From NCBI GenBank assembly GCA_029961685.1, contig JARWKL010000012.1, forward strand, positions 10,943,955-11,007,954: DNA of 64,000 nt, given 5' to 3'. Shown here one piece after another: positions 29,456 through 39,775 of the stretch. Source of the stretch: Aristolochia californica. Lineage: Eukaryota; Streptophyta; Magnoliopsida; Piperales; Aristolochiaceae. Position numbers and translations under genes: made by a program. The stretch's first letter is position 1. Every line of letters begins with the position of its first letter. The notes below the pieces were generated by a model. It did not search any database and was not told where the DNA came from. It worked only from the letters and a program-made list of their open reading frames with translations.

Positions 29456-31819
29456 TTTTCCCGATCATTGCAAAACCTAATATATAAAAACTAAAAGATT
29501 TTAAAATCCCTAAAAATTACAAAGAGTTTTTGGAATTATCTCTCTCTCTACATTTGCGCATTTCCATTTTTGATGTATACTTTTTTCTTAAATAAAAACT
29601 TGAGTTTTCATTTTCTCTTTATCTAGTAAAAAAAAGATAAAGGTGAATAGATCACAACAAAATGAAAATTTAAGAGTTTATGTTTGGAAAAAATTAAAAA
29701 CAATAATAAATGTAAGTAGAGAATTTTTATTCACACACCACAAATGAACACAAAAGTTTTGTTATCCAAGTTTGTCAAATTCCACTAGTTCAACCCTAAT
29801 AGCTTGGAATTTTATAAGAAAGATATTTCTAATTGACCCTATATCATGTTTTAAATATGGATATGCATGCTTGAAAAATGGTAAAGATTCAAATAACCTA
29901 TGGATCCAAACCTTATAAAGACAATAAAAAATGATCACTAAATTCTAAAATGAGCGTGCGGTGGGATATTTACCCGAGTCAATCAAGCCATTATTTTGCC
30001 CATTTGCAAAAACGTTGATGTGACAAATATAGATGATTGTAAAGTTTAGTTATCCAAGTTTGGAAATTCCACTACTTCAACCCTAATAGCTTGTAATTTT
30101 ATAAGAAAGAGATTTCTAATTGATCCTAACATGTTTTAAATATGAATATGCAAGCTTGAAACATGTTAAAACTGCAAGTGACTAATGGATCCACACCTTT
30201 TAAAGAGAATAACAAATGCTCACAAAATTCTCTAGTGAATGTTCTGTGAGATATTTACACGAGTCAAACAAGCCATTATATTTCCCATTTGAAAAAAGGC
30301 CGACCTAACAATCATATATCATAGTAAAGTGTTTTAGCAGCTAATCATGCATAATGGGCTAAATATTGGTAAGAAACAACTTATGGATTGGGAGGCAACA
30401 CTCAGTTAAAAATCCCCCGCCTCCCCTTTTCCTGATCTATGCAAAACCTAATATATAAATGTTAAAAGATTTTATAATCCCTAAAAATTACAGAGACTTT
30501 TGGGAATTATCTCTCTCTCTACATTTGTGCACTTCCATTTTAGATGTATACTTTTTTCTTAAATCAAAACTTGAGTTTTCACATTCACTTTATCTCGTGA
30601 ACAAAAAGATACATGCAAATAGATCATGAAAAAATGGAAATTTTAGAGTTTATGTATGGAAAAAATTAAAAACAGTAACAAATGTAAGTAAAAAAAATTA
30701 TTGACACACCACAAATGAACACAAAAATTTTGTTATCCAAGTTTGGGAAATTCCACTAGTTCAACCGTAATAGCTTGGAATTTTTTAAGAACGAGATTTC
30801 TAATTGATACTAACATGTTTTAAATATAGATATGAAAGCTTGAAATATGTTAAAGATGCAAATGACCTATGGATTTTAAAGAGAATACCTAATACTCGCT
30901 AAATTCTCAAGTGAACGTGCGGTGGGATATTTACCTGAGTGAAACAAGCCATTATTTTGCCCTTTTACAAAACATTGACCTAACAATCATAGATGATTGA
31001 AAAGTGATTTAGTTGTCAATCATGCATAACACGCTATATTTTTTTAAGAAATGACTTATGGATTGGGAGTCAATACTCTGTTTAAAATCTGTCGCCTCCC
31101 CCTTGTCCGTATCATAGCAAAACCAAAATATATAAAAACTAAAAGAGTTTACAATCCTTAAAATTTACAGTGACTTTTTGGAATTATCTCTCTCTCTACG
31201 TTTGTTTATTTCCATTTTAGATGTCTACTTTTTTCTTAAATCAATACACGAGTTTTCACTTTGTCTTTATATCGTAAACAAAAAGATAAAGGCGAATAGA
31301 TAAATAAAAAATGAAAATTTTAGAGTTTTTGTATGGAAAAAATTAAAAAAATAACAAATATAAGTAAAGAAAATTTATTCACACACCACAAATGAACACT
31401 TAAGTTTTGTTATCCTAGTTTGGAAAATTCCACTAGTTCAACTCTAATAGCATGGAATCTTATAAGAAAGATTTCTAATTGATCCTAACATGTTTTAAAT
31501 ATGGATAAGCATGCTTGAAACATGTTAAAGATGCAAATTACCAATGGATCCAACATTTTAAAGAGAATAACAACTGATCACTAAATTCTCAAGTGAGCGT
31601 ACGGTGAGATATTTACCCTAGTCAAACTAGCATTTATTTTGCCCATGTACAAAAAAGTTGACCTAACAATCATAGATGATTATAAATGATTTTACGGTCA
31701 ACCAAGTATAATGGGATATATTTTTGAAAGAAATGTCTTATCGATTGGGAGTCAATACTCAGTTAAAAATCCCCCACCTCCCCCTTTCCCTGATCATTGC
31801 AACACCCCATATAGAAAAA

Positions 31820-31838
31820 CTAAACCCTAAACCCTAAG
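31820..31838 (+). repeat. Telomere-like motif at the satellite/T-element junction
   Basis: The satellite 'aaaaactaaa' runs straight into CCCTAAACCCTAAG, two plant-type CCCTAAA units, before the unrelated T-element interior begins. Two units may be chance, but they sit exactly at a breakpoint. Confidence 0.5.
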
Positions 31839-31879
31839 TCTAGGTTCGTAGTTATTTTTTTCACTCCCTACACCCGTAG

Positions 31880-32620
31880 TTTTCTTTGCTTTTTTTACCA
31901 CTATACGGAGTTTTTCATATTGAAAATTATATATTGAAGGAAATATATTTGAGTCTAATTTCCAAAGAAAAATTATTTGTTCCAATCGGAGTTATCTATA
32001 GAGAGATGTAGATATTTTAATGAGCTAAGGTCAGATTGCGAAAAGGTTCGAGCAACACCAGCAATCTTGAGATTCCGAGGTATTTTTTTATATAAAGAAC
32101 TAGAATTTATATGGAGAAATATATATAAAAATAAATATTTTTAAGTATATTATTTTACCTATTCAACCAATTTTTTATCTGAGTTATCTACAAAGAGAAA
32201 TCCATATTTGAAGAAGCAAAGGTTAGATTGAAAAGGAGGTTCGAGCGGCAGCAGAAAGCCTCAACTTCCGAGGTATGTTATGCTATCAAGAAAGAGACTT
32301 TATGTGGAGAATTATATATCTAAAGAAACATACGCAAGTCTATTTTCTTACCTATTCAATCAATTCTTAGTATGATGTTTTTATAAGGATATATTGTTCT
32401 TGGAAGAGTCGATTGTCATTCTTGAAAAAAAGGAGAAACAGTACTTAGTTCGGCCAGATGACAGAGACCGAAATCTATCAGATTATTTATCTTCTGATAA
32501 TTATATTTTTTGAAGTGAATTTATACTTGGATGAAGGATATTTAAGTCTATTTTCATAATGAGAAATTTTCATGTTAATTCGATCTATAATTAAACAAAT
32601 ATTTGCATTGGAAGAATCAA
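31880..32620 (+). repeat. Diverged tandem repeat of about 195 bp in T-element interior (about 4 units)
   Basis: Landmarks repeat at near-constant spacing: 'gagttatcta' at 31989 and 32181; 'acctattcaaccaa/acctattcaatcaa' at about 32157 and 32350; 'aggttcgagc' at about 32045 and 32238; 'aagtctatttt' at about 32337 and 32544. Units are heavily diverged and AT-rich. Confidence 0.65.
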
Positions 32621-33520
32621 AGGTCATGCTGGTATTCTGTTACATTGATAATCTGAATTTAAGCCGATTGTTTTGTGTCACTTTTTGAGTTGATATATCA
32701 GGAAAATATCTCAATTATCCCTAGTTTGATGGGCTTATTTATATATCTCAGTTATTTGGGCCTATTTCTACATCTATGATATTTGGTTCAAGCTAGGATC
32801 ACTGCCATTACCTCCCATCTTGAGGGGGAGAAGTACAAGAAGTACAAGAAAGAGGTATTTTATTTCATATGTTGTGAATAAGTTTGCGTGACCAAAATAT
32901 TCAAGAAATGGGGAGCACAAAAGATGAAGCTTGTGCATCTAAGAAGAAAATTTTATATCGGATTATTTCATGGGTTCTTTTAAAAATTTTATTATTTGGT
33001 TCGTGTTATATGTGTTGGAAGATGGTCGTGGTATATACAGTTGCTGCTATCATGTTTCTTTGGGGACATTATTATTGAAGAAAAGGTGGCCTCATATCAT
33101 CATTTATTTTACCCCGTCAAAAAATATCACGGTTGGGAAACCATGATAGGCCCTGTCAAAAAATATCACGGTTGGGAAACCATGACTCCTACCACTTGAG
33201 GGTCGTTGTCTTGTGGAGGGACACTATGGTGGACACTTAAGAGCAATGCCGATAGACACACTACCGATAGAAGACAGAGTGTGCCCTACATCCAGCAATA
33301 GGACTGGAGTATGAAGCAATGACTTACCGGCTAGGAGTCATTTTTAGTCTCACTTATATTATGCCCGCAGGGCCTCATGGAAGGACGCAATAGCGTGAAG
33401 GGGAATGTTGGAAGATGAAGGCATATTGGAAAATGTGCCATTTTATACAAAAATATTCTATACATCATTTGCAGCAAGCTAGGAGTTCATGTTGTTCTCT
33501 CACCCCACCTTGAGGGGAAG

Positions 33521-33961
33521 TGTTGGAAGATAAGCTCAAGCCCACACGACCAAGGAAAGCCATCATATCTAAATTATTATAAGATGGGCCACATGACCAA
33601 GGAAGGCCCACAAGATGGGACCCAAGCCCATAAGAAGTAGGACTCACAATGATTAACATGAGCTAGCATCCTTATCACTTCAGTTGGAAGATCAAGAAGG
33701 ACTCACAAAATTATCTTATCTTATGGTCACGTCAAAGAAGGGTTTTAGTTTGAGTTATGTTTGTCTTTTATCTATATTGAGTTATTTAATTATGTTAGGA
33801 CTTTTCTTAAAGTGTTAGTATTTGGGTGTAATTGGGACAAGGGTAGTTTTATCGTAATTCGACTCTACTACCTTCCTCTATTATAAATAGAGGTTCCTGT
33901 ACTCTGATTACAACAAGTTATTGATGTCAATGAAGTATTTCACTTTTCCATAAATTCAACA
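33521..33961 (+). mobile_element. 3' LTR of T element (441 bp)
   Basis: TGTTGGAAGATAAGC to TAAATTCAACA. It carries CCTCTATTATAAATAGAGG, a TATA element inside a palindrome, near 33873-33892. It is the same LTR family as the solo LTRs at 42655, 58109, 59223 and 61658. Confidence 0.88.
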
Positions 33962-35557
33962 ACTCCCAATCCAGAAGTTATTTCTTACAAAAATATAGCC
34001 TGTTACGCATGATTAACCGCTAAATCACTTTACAATCATCTATGATTGGTACGTCAGCATTTTTCCAAATGGGGAAAGTAATGGGTTGTTGGACTCGGGT
34101 AAATATCCCATCGCACGTTCACTTGAGAATTTAGTCTGCATTTGTTATTCTCTTTAAAAGGTTTGGATCCATAGGTCATTTGCATCTTTAACATGTTTAA
34201 AGCTTCATATCCATATTTTAAACATGTTAGGATCAATTAGAAATCTCTTTCTTATAAAATTCCAAGCTATTAGGGTCGAATTTCCAAAATTAGGATAAAA
34301 AACTTTTGTGTTCATTTGTGGTGTGTGAATAAATTTTATTTACTTAAATTTTTATTGTTTTTAATTTTTTCCACACATATACTCTAAAATTTTCATTTTG
34401 TTGTGATCTATTTGCCTTTATCTTTTTGTTTCCAAGATAAAGGGAAAGTGAAAACTCAATTTTTGATTTGAGAAAAAAATATTTATCTAAAATGGAAATG
34501 CACAAATGTAGAGAAAGAGATAATTCCAAAAAGTCTGAATATTTTTTAGGGATTATAAACTCTTTTAGTTTTTATATATTAGTGGTCTATTTTCCTTCAT
34601 CTTTTTGTTTACGAAATAATGGGAAAGTGAAAACTCAAGTTTTGATTTAATAGAAAAGTATACATTTAAAATGGAAATGCAAAAATGTAGAGAGTGAGAT
34701 AATTCCAAAAAGTCCCGGTAATTTTTAGGGATTGTAAACTGTTTTCGTATTTATATATTAGGTTTTTCAATGATCTAGAAAAGGGGAGGCGCATGATTTT
34801 TAACTGCTTGTTGAGTCCCAATCCACAAGTCATTTCTTAGAAAAATATAGCCCATAACACATGATTGACCGCTAAATCAGTTTACAATCATCTATGATTG
34901 TTAGGTCAGCTTTTTTGTACATGGACAAAATGATTGCTTGTTTGACTCGGCTAAATATCCTACCGCACGTTCACTCAAGAATTTAGTGAGCATTTTTTAT
35001 TGTTTTTAATTTTTTCCATACATAAACTCTAAAAATTTCATTTTGTTGTGATCTATTTGCCTTTATCTTTTTTTTTTTTTGCACGATAAAGGGAAAGTGA
35101 AAATTGAAGTTTTTATTTAAGAAAAAAGTTTACATCTAAAAAGGAAATGCACAAATGTAGAGAGGGAGATAATTCCAATCTATGTAATTTTTAGGGATCG
35201 TAAACCCTTTATTTTTTATATATTAGGCTTTGCAATGATCTGAAAAAGGGGGAGGCTGGGGGGATTTTTAACTGAGTGTTGAATCCCAATCCATAAGATA
35301 TTTCTGACAAAAATATAGCCCGTTATGCATGATTGACTGCTAAATCACATTACAATCATCTATTATTGTAAGGTCAACTTTTTTGCAAATGGGCAAAATA
35401 ATGGCTAGTTTGACTCGGGTAAATATCCCATCGAACGTTCACTTGAGAATTTAGTGAGATTTTTTTATTCTCTTTAAAAGGTTTAGATCGATAGGTCATT
35501 TGAATCTTTAACATATTTCAAACAGGCCTTTCCATATTTAAAACATGTTAGGATCAA
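33962..35557 (-). repeat. Satellite array, reverse orientation, subfamily A
   Basis: The monomer reads as the reverse complement of 24822-31824. The A-type box 'accgctaaatca' and the full 'ggtttggatccatagg' box are present. One ~260-bp segment near 34570-34980 repeats part of a monomer out of step, so the array is locally irregular. Confidence 0.93.
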
Positions 35558-36377
35558 TGTTATGGACTCAATAGCACACCGAGTCACTCAGAGGAGGAGA
35601 CAATGACTCACCAAGTCACTTACTTTTACTTTTATTACTTATGTTGCTTTTAATTTCGAATTGGATTGATTATGTTATAAGACTTGAAGGTAGGGGTATA
35701 GTTGGGATTTATAACCCTAACCCTAACCTATCTTGGCGTGAATGACCCTATTTAAAGGGTAAGGAATGAGAAATAAAGTAAGTTCAGATTTAGATTAAAA
35801 TAGCGTAATTAGGTTCTTGCTAGGGTCCCTATCCTAGGGTTCTTGGTGTGAACTATCCTTGGTGGTTTGCTGCATCCATTGGGGAGTCTTTGACGAGATC
35901 GTGGAAGGAAAAGGAAGAGGAATCATCCTTCTCTTCCAAGCTGCAATATTTATCCATCTCTTCCACGAACCAGCAGTGAGGGAAGGAGGTTTTGCGTGAG
36001 CCTTAGCATCAAGAAAGAGGTTTTCGAGTTGTTGATTGAAGGAGGTATTCAAGAGGTATTTTTATCTATCTTTTCTGAGTTTAGAAGAGCTATATAGTCT
36101 GTCTTCTTCACGTACAGCATTGGTAGTTGCATGAATTCAGAAACCCTACTCATCGACATGAGGTATAAAGTGGGGTTTCATAATTGGATCCTTGAACAGT
36201 CTCTTGATTGATTTGGTGCATCTATAATTGAGAAAAGGAAACTCCTTTTCAATTATAACGTGAGAGGGAAGTAAAAGAGAGTTTCTTTTCACAAAAACAT
36301 TTTAAGAAACCCTCCAACAGTGCTGGATCCTTATTTGACTCGCCGAGTTACTAGATCCATGGCTAGGGACCATAACA
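35558..36377. mobile_element. 820-bp solo LTR, with target-site duplication ATCAA
   Basis: Ends TGTTATGGAC and GGACCATAACA form an 8-bp inverted terminus, and ATCAA flanks both sides (35553-35557 and 36378-36382), cutting satellite 'ggatcaattag'. No internal domain is present, so it is a solo LTR of a family not otherwise seen here. It contains three CCCTAA units (about 35713-35730), a 'ctatttaaagg' TATA-like element and repeated 'gagtcact' motifs. Open frames inside are short and unrecognised. Confidence 0.85.
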
Positions 36378-37252
36378 ATCAATTAGAAATCTATTTCTTA
36401 TAAAATTCCATCCTATTAGGGTTTAACTTGTGGAATTTCCCAAACTTGGATAACAAAAATTTTGAGTTCATTTGTGGTGTGTGAATAAAATTTTTTTACT
36501 TACATTTGTTATTTTTTTTTTCCATAAATAAAGTTTAAAATTTTCATTTTATTGTGATCTACTTGCCTTTATCTATTTGTTTACGAGATAAAAGGAAAGT
36601 GAAAACTCAAGTTTTGATTTAAGAAAAAAAATATACATCTAAATTGGAAATGCTCAAATTTAGAGAGAGGTGGGGGATTTTTAATTGAGTGTTGACTCCC
36701 AATCCATAAGTGATTTCTTACAGAAATATAGCCCGTTATGCATAATTGACCACTAAATCACTTTTCAATCATCTATGATTGTTAGGTTAGCTTTTTTTGC
36801 AAATGGGCAAAATAATGGCTTGTTTGACTCGGGTAAATCTCCCAGCGCACATTTACTTGAAAATTTAGTGAGCATTTGTTATTCTCTCTAAAAGGTTTGG
36901 ATCAAAATGTCATTTGCATCTTTAACATGTTTCAAACATGCATATCCATATTTAAAACATGTTAGGATCAATTAAAAATATCTTTCTTATAAAATTTCAT
37001 GCTATTATGGTTGATCTAGTGGAATTTCCCAAATTATGATAACAAAACTTTTGTGTTCATTTGTGGTGTGTGAAAAATTTTCCTAACTTAGAATTTTTGT
37101 TGTTTTTTTAATTTTTTCCATACAAAAACTCTAAAATTTTCATTTTGTTTTGATCTATTTGCCTTTATCTTTTTTTTTACGAGATAAAGAGAAAGATAAA
37201 TCTCAGGTTTTTATTTAAGAAAAAAGTATTCATCTAAAATGGAAATGCACTA

Positions 37253-37314
<62 letters not shown>

Positions 37315-37925
37315 TTCCAAAAAGTCTTTATAATTTTTAGGGATTGTGACCTCTTTTAGTTTTTATATATTAGGTTTTGCAATGATCGGGAGAAGAGAAA
37401 GGCGGGGGATTTTTAACTGAGTGTTGACTCCCAATCCATAAGTCATTTCTTACAAAAATATAGCCCATTATGCATGATTGACCGCTAAATCACTTTACAA
37501 TCATCTATGATTGTTAGGTCAATTTTTTTGTAAATGGGTAAAATAATGGCTCCCACCGCACATTCACTTGAGAATTTAGTGAGCATTTGTTATTCTCTTT
37601 AAAAGGTCATTTGCATCATAACTTGTTTCAAACATGCATATCCATATTAAAAACATGTTAGGATCAATTAGAAATCTCTTTCTTATAAAATATCTAGCTA
37701 TAAGGGTTGAACTAGCGGATTTTCCCAAACTTGGACAACAATACTTTTGTGTTCATTTTTGGTGTGTGAATAAATTTTCTTTACTTACATTTTTTATTGT
37801 TTTAAATTTTTTCCGTACATAAACTATAAATTTTTTAGTTTGTAGTGATATATTCCCCGTTATCTTTTTGTTTACGAGATAAAGAGAAAGTGAAAACTCA
37901 AGTTTTGATTTAAAAAAAAAGTAGA
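36378..37925 (-). repeat. Satellite array, reverse orientation, A to A' transition
   Basis: About 2.3 monomers. The one near 36893 still has 'ggtttggatc'; the one near 37603 shows the 14-bp deletion ('aaaaggtcatttgc') that marks the next ~10 kb. A (TA)n(GA)n microsatellite lies at about 37253-37310. Confidence 0.92.
37253..37310. repeat. (TA)n(GA)n microsatellite
   Basis: 'atatatatatag' followed by about 21 GA dinucleotides. It grew from the short 'tagagagagat' box present in every monomer. Confidence 0.9.
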
Positions 37926-38563
37926 TATTGAATTTAGGACCCCTTTTCCATAATCACGAGCAAAAGAAAGAAGAAAGAAAATGAGAGAAAAGGGAAGAAA
38001 AGCTCTTGGGTAGAGCAGAAAAAATTAAAAGGGAAAGGATGAGTTGTGCCAAGCAAGGAGAGGGAGAGAGAGAACAAACTCGGGATTGAATGTGTTGCTT
38101 GATTAATTCCGAATTACAACCTCTCTATTTATAGGAGAGGAAGAGTTAGAGTCCTCATACAAGTTTTCATTCAATCCTAATTACATTCTAAATCTAACTC
38201 TTCAATATAAGTAAGTCTATTCAAACTAGAACTCGTAGAAGACTAATTGGAGTAGAACTATTTCTTTATTATCCACATGAATATAAGGGATAAACCAGCT
38301 CGTGGACTTATCCTAGTGGGCTCCTCATGATTCTCCAATGCACCTTGATAATTGTGCCAGCTCGTGAGATCTTGTAGGCCCCACTTGATCTTCAAGTCTT
38401 CTAAAATCAACTCAGCTTGTGCTTCTTGATTCCTTTACTCGAACTTGCTTCGGGAGAGGACTCTTCTTGGTGTCCCAAGTCCTCTAAGATTCTTCTTGAT
38501 GGCCTACGTCCTCATGGTGGGTCCCACCAGCTCGAGCACCATGGTGGGCCCCACATTGTAACA
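37926..38563 (-). mobile_element. C2 Copia 3' LTR (638 bp)
   Basis: Minus strand TGTTACAATGTGGGG (38563) to CCTAAATTCAATA (37926), with the terminal CAACA eroded. Contains CCTCTCCTATAAATAGAGAGG around the TATA. It matches the LTR at 54385-54991. Confidence 0.82.
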
Positions 38564-38570
38564 CTCCCCT

Positions 38571-39470
38571 TCAAGCTAGGGGTGAGAAGACGTCATAAAC
38601 ACCTAACTTGATGCATATGGTAGACATGATCTTGTGAGTGACTGGTTTGATGAGGATGTCTGCAACTTCATTTTGTGAGGAGATGTGCTTCAGGGATAAG
38701 ACACCAACTTGGAATTTTTCTCGTATAAAGTGGCAATCAACTTCAATGTGCTTTGTCCTATAATGGAAGACTGGATTTGATGCAATATGAATTGATGTTT
38801 GGTTGTCACAATATAGATCCATTGGAGCTTCTTTATAAAATCCCAATTCAGTGAGAAGGGACCTTATCCATAAAAGTTCACTTATAGTGTGTGCCATGGC
38901 TCTGTATTCTGCGTTTGCACTGGACCGTGCTACCACATTCTTTTTTATGCTTTTCCAAGTAACCAAATTTCCTCCAACCATCGTGCAAAACCCAGAAGTA
39001 GATTTTCTATCATCTGGGGATCCAGCCCAGTCTACATCTGCAAATCCCTCAATGTTGAAGTGTCCATGTTTTTTATAGAGGAGCCTCCTTCCAAGAGCCC
39101 CTTTCAGATAACGTAGTATCCTCTCAAGTGCTTGCCAATGACTAAGTTGTGGCTTGTGCATGTACTAACTTACCACACATACTGCATATGAAATATCTGG
39201 CCTCGTTACACATAGGTAAATAAGACGCCCTACTAACCTTTGATATTTTCCAATATTCATGTCTTCTCCAATGCGTCCACATAACTTTTTATTTGCATCC
39301 ATAGGAGTGTGTACCAGTTTGCATCCCAACATATCTATTTCTTCTAGTAGATCAAGGGCATATTTTCTTTGGGATAGAATAATCCCAAGTCTTGATTGTA
39401 AGACCTCAATACCCAAAAAGTATTTCAGTAATCCAAGATCCTTTGTCTTGAATTCAGTCTTGATGGACCT
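38571..39470 (-). pseudogene. C2 Copia reverse transcriptase C-terminal part and RNase H
   Basis: The minus strand reads TEFKTKDLGLLKYFLGIEVL, SQRKYALDLLEEIDMLGCK and LVGRLIYLCVTRPDISYAV of the RT thumb/connection. After a TAG the RNase H follows: LERILRYLKGALGRRLLYK, GFADVDWAGSPDDRKSTSGF (Asp), VARSSANAEYRAMA (Glu), DLYCDNQTSIHIASNP (Asp), HIEVDCHFIREK. The frame ends just before the purine tract. The catalytic YVDD region is missing at the chimeric join. This differs clearly from the Copia at 1432-7174, so it is a second Copia family. Confidence 0.9.
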
Positions 39471-39472
39471 CA

Positions 39473-39775
39473 ATATTGATAAATGACAAACATAACTCAA
39501 ACTAAAACTCTTCTTGGTCGTGACCCTAAGATAAAGATACTTTTGTGAATCCTTCTTGATCTTCCAACTGATGTGATAAGGATGCCAGCTCATGGTAATC
39601 ATTGTGGGTCCTACTTATGGGCTTGGGCCCATCTAGTGGGCCTTCCTTGGTCATGTGGCCCATCTTATAACAATCTTAGATATGTGGGTCTTCCTTGGTT
39701 GTGTGGCCCATCTTATAATAATCTTAGATATGTGGGCCTTCCTTGGTCATGTGGGCTTGAGCTTATCTATCAACA
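39473..39775 (-). mobile_element. Partial T-family LTR with U3 tandem units
   Basis: First ~300 bp of the T LTR. It shows a ~50-bp unit in U3 ('cttagatatgtggg' + 'cttccttggtcatgtggccc') in about three copies between 39630 and 39760. Confidence 0.78.

Larger units (their letters stand above)
24822..31824 (+). repeat. Satellite array, forward orientation (about 10 monomers): subfamily B then A
   Basis: Tandem monomers of about 650-680 bp. Up to about 25750 they are B-type ('gatcattgt...gatcgatcat'); from about 26100 they are A-type ('gatgattgtaaagtgattta' then 'gcggtcaatcatgc'). The switch coincides with a rearranged monomer near 25830-25900, in which 'gataagcatgcttgaaacaa' is out of place. 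Most monomers carry the 'cctatggatccaaacc' BamHI box. Short open frames inside are not conserved between monomers. Confidence 0.95.
31825..33961 (+). mobile_element. T-family LTR element, 5' truncated, plus strand, at the satellite orientation switch
   Basis: About 1.7 kb of internal sequence, purine tract TGAGGGGAAG (33511-33520), and a 441-bp 3' LTR. There is no 5' LTR or primer site. The interior holds a diverged ~195-bp tandem repeat and a shorter duplicated 'atatcacggttgggaaacca' (about 33126 and 33165). A 64-residue open frame at 32884-33078 has hydrophobic stretches but is unrecognised and not conserved in the other T copy. The satellite is forward to its left and reverse to its right. 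Confidence 0.82.
37926..39775 (-). mobile_element. Chimeric remnant: C2 Copia 3' end fused to a partial T-family LTR
   Basis: On the minus strand, from right to left: the first ~300 bp of a T LTR (39775 TGTTGATAGATAAG to about 39473), then directly the C2 Copia RT/RNase H (about 39470-38580), purine tract (38577-38564) and C2 3' LTR (38563-37926). The T part stops near 'tcaatattgag', a short match to the RT sequence, so the join may have used microhomology. The flanking satellite phases differ by about 370 bp, so satellite was deleted too. No target-site duplication. Confidence 0.78.

Noticed and set aside
32884..33078. 64-residue open frame with hydrophobic segment in the T element
   Set aside because: It is not preserved in the homologous interior at 23982-24821 and has no recognisable domain. 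Probably chance.
35713..35730. True interstitial telomere array
   Set aside because: Only three six-base CCCTAA units, within an LTR; too short to call telomeric.
35834..36052. 72-residue minus-strand frame in the 820-bp solo LTR
   Set aside because: LTRs do not normally encode protein, and no similarity or codon pattern supports it.
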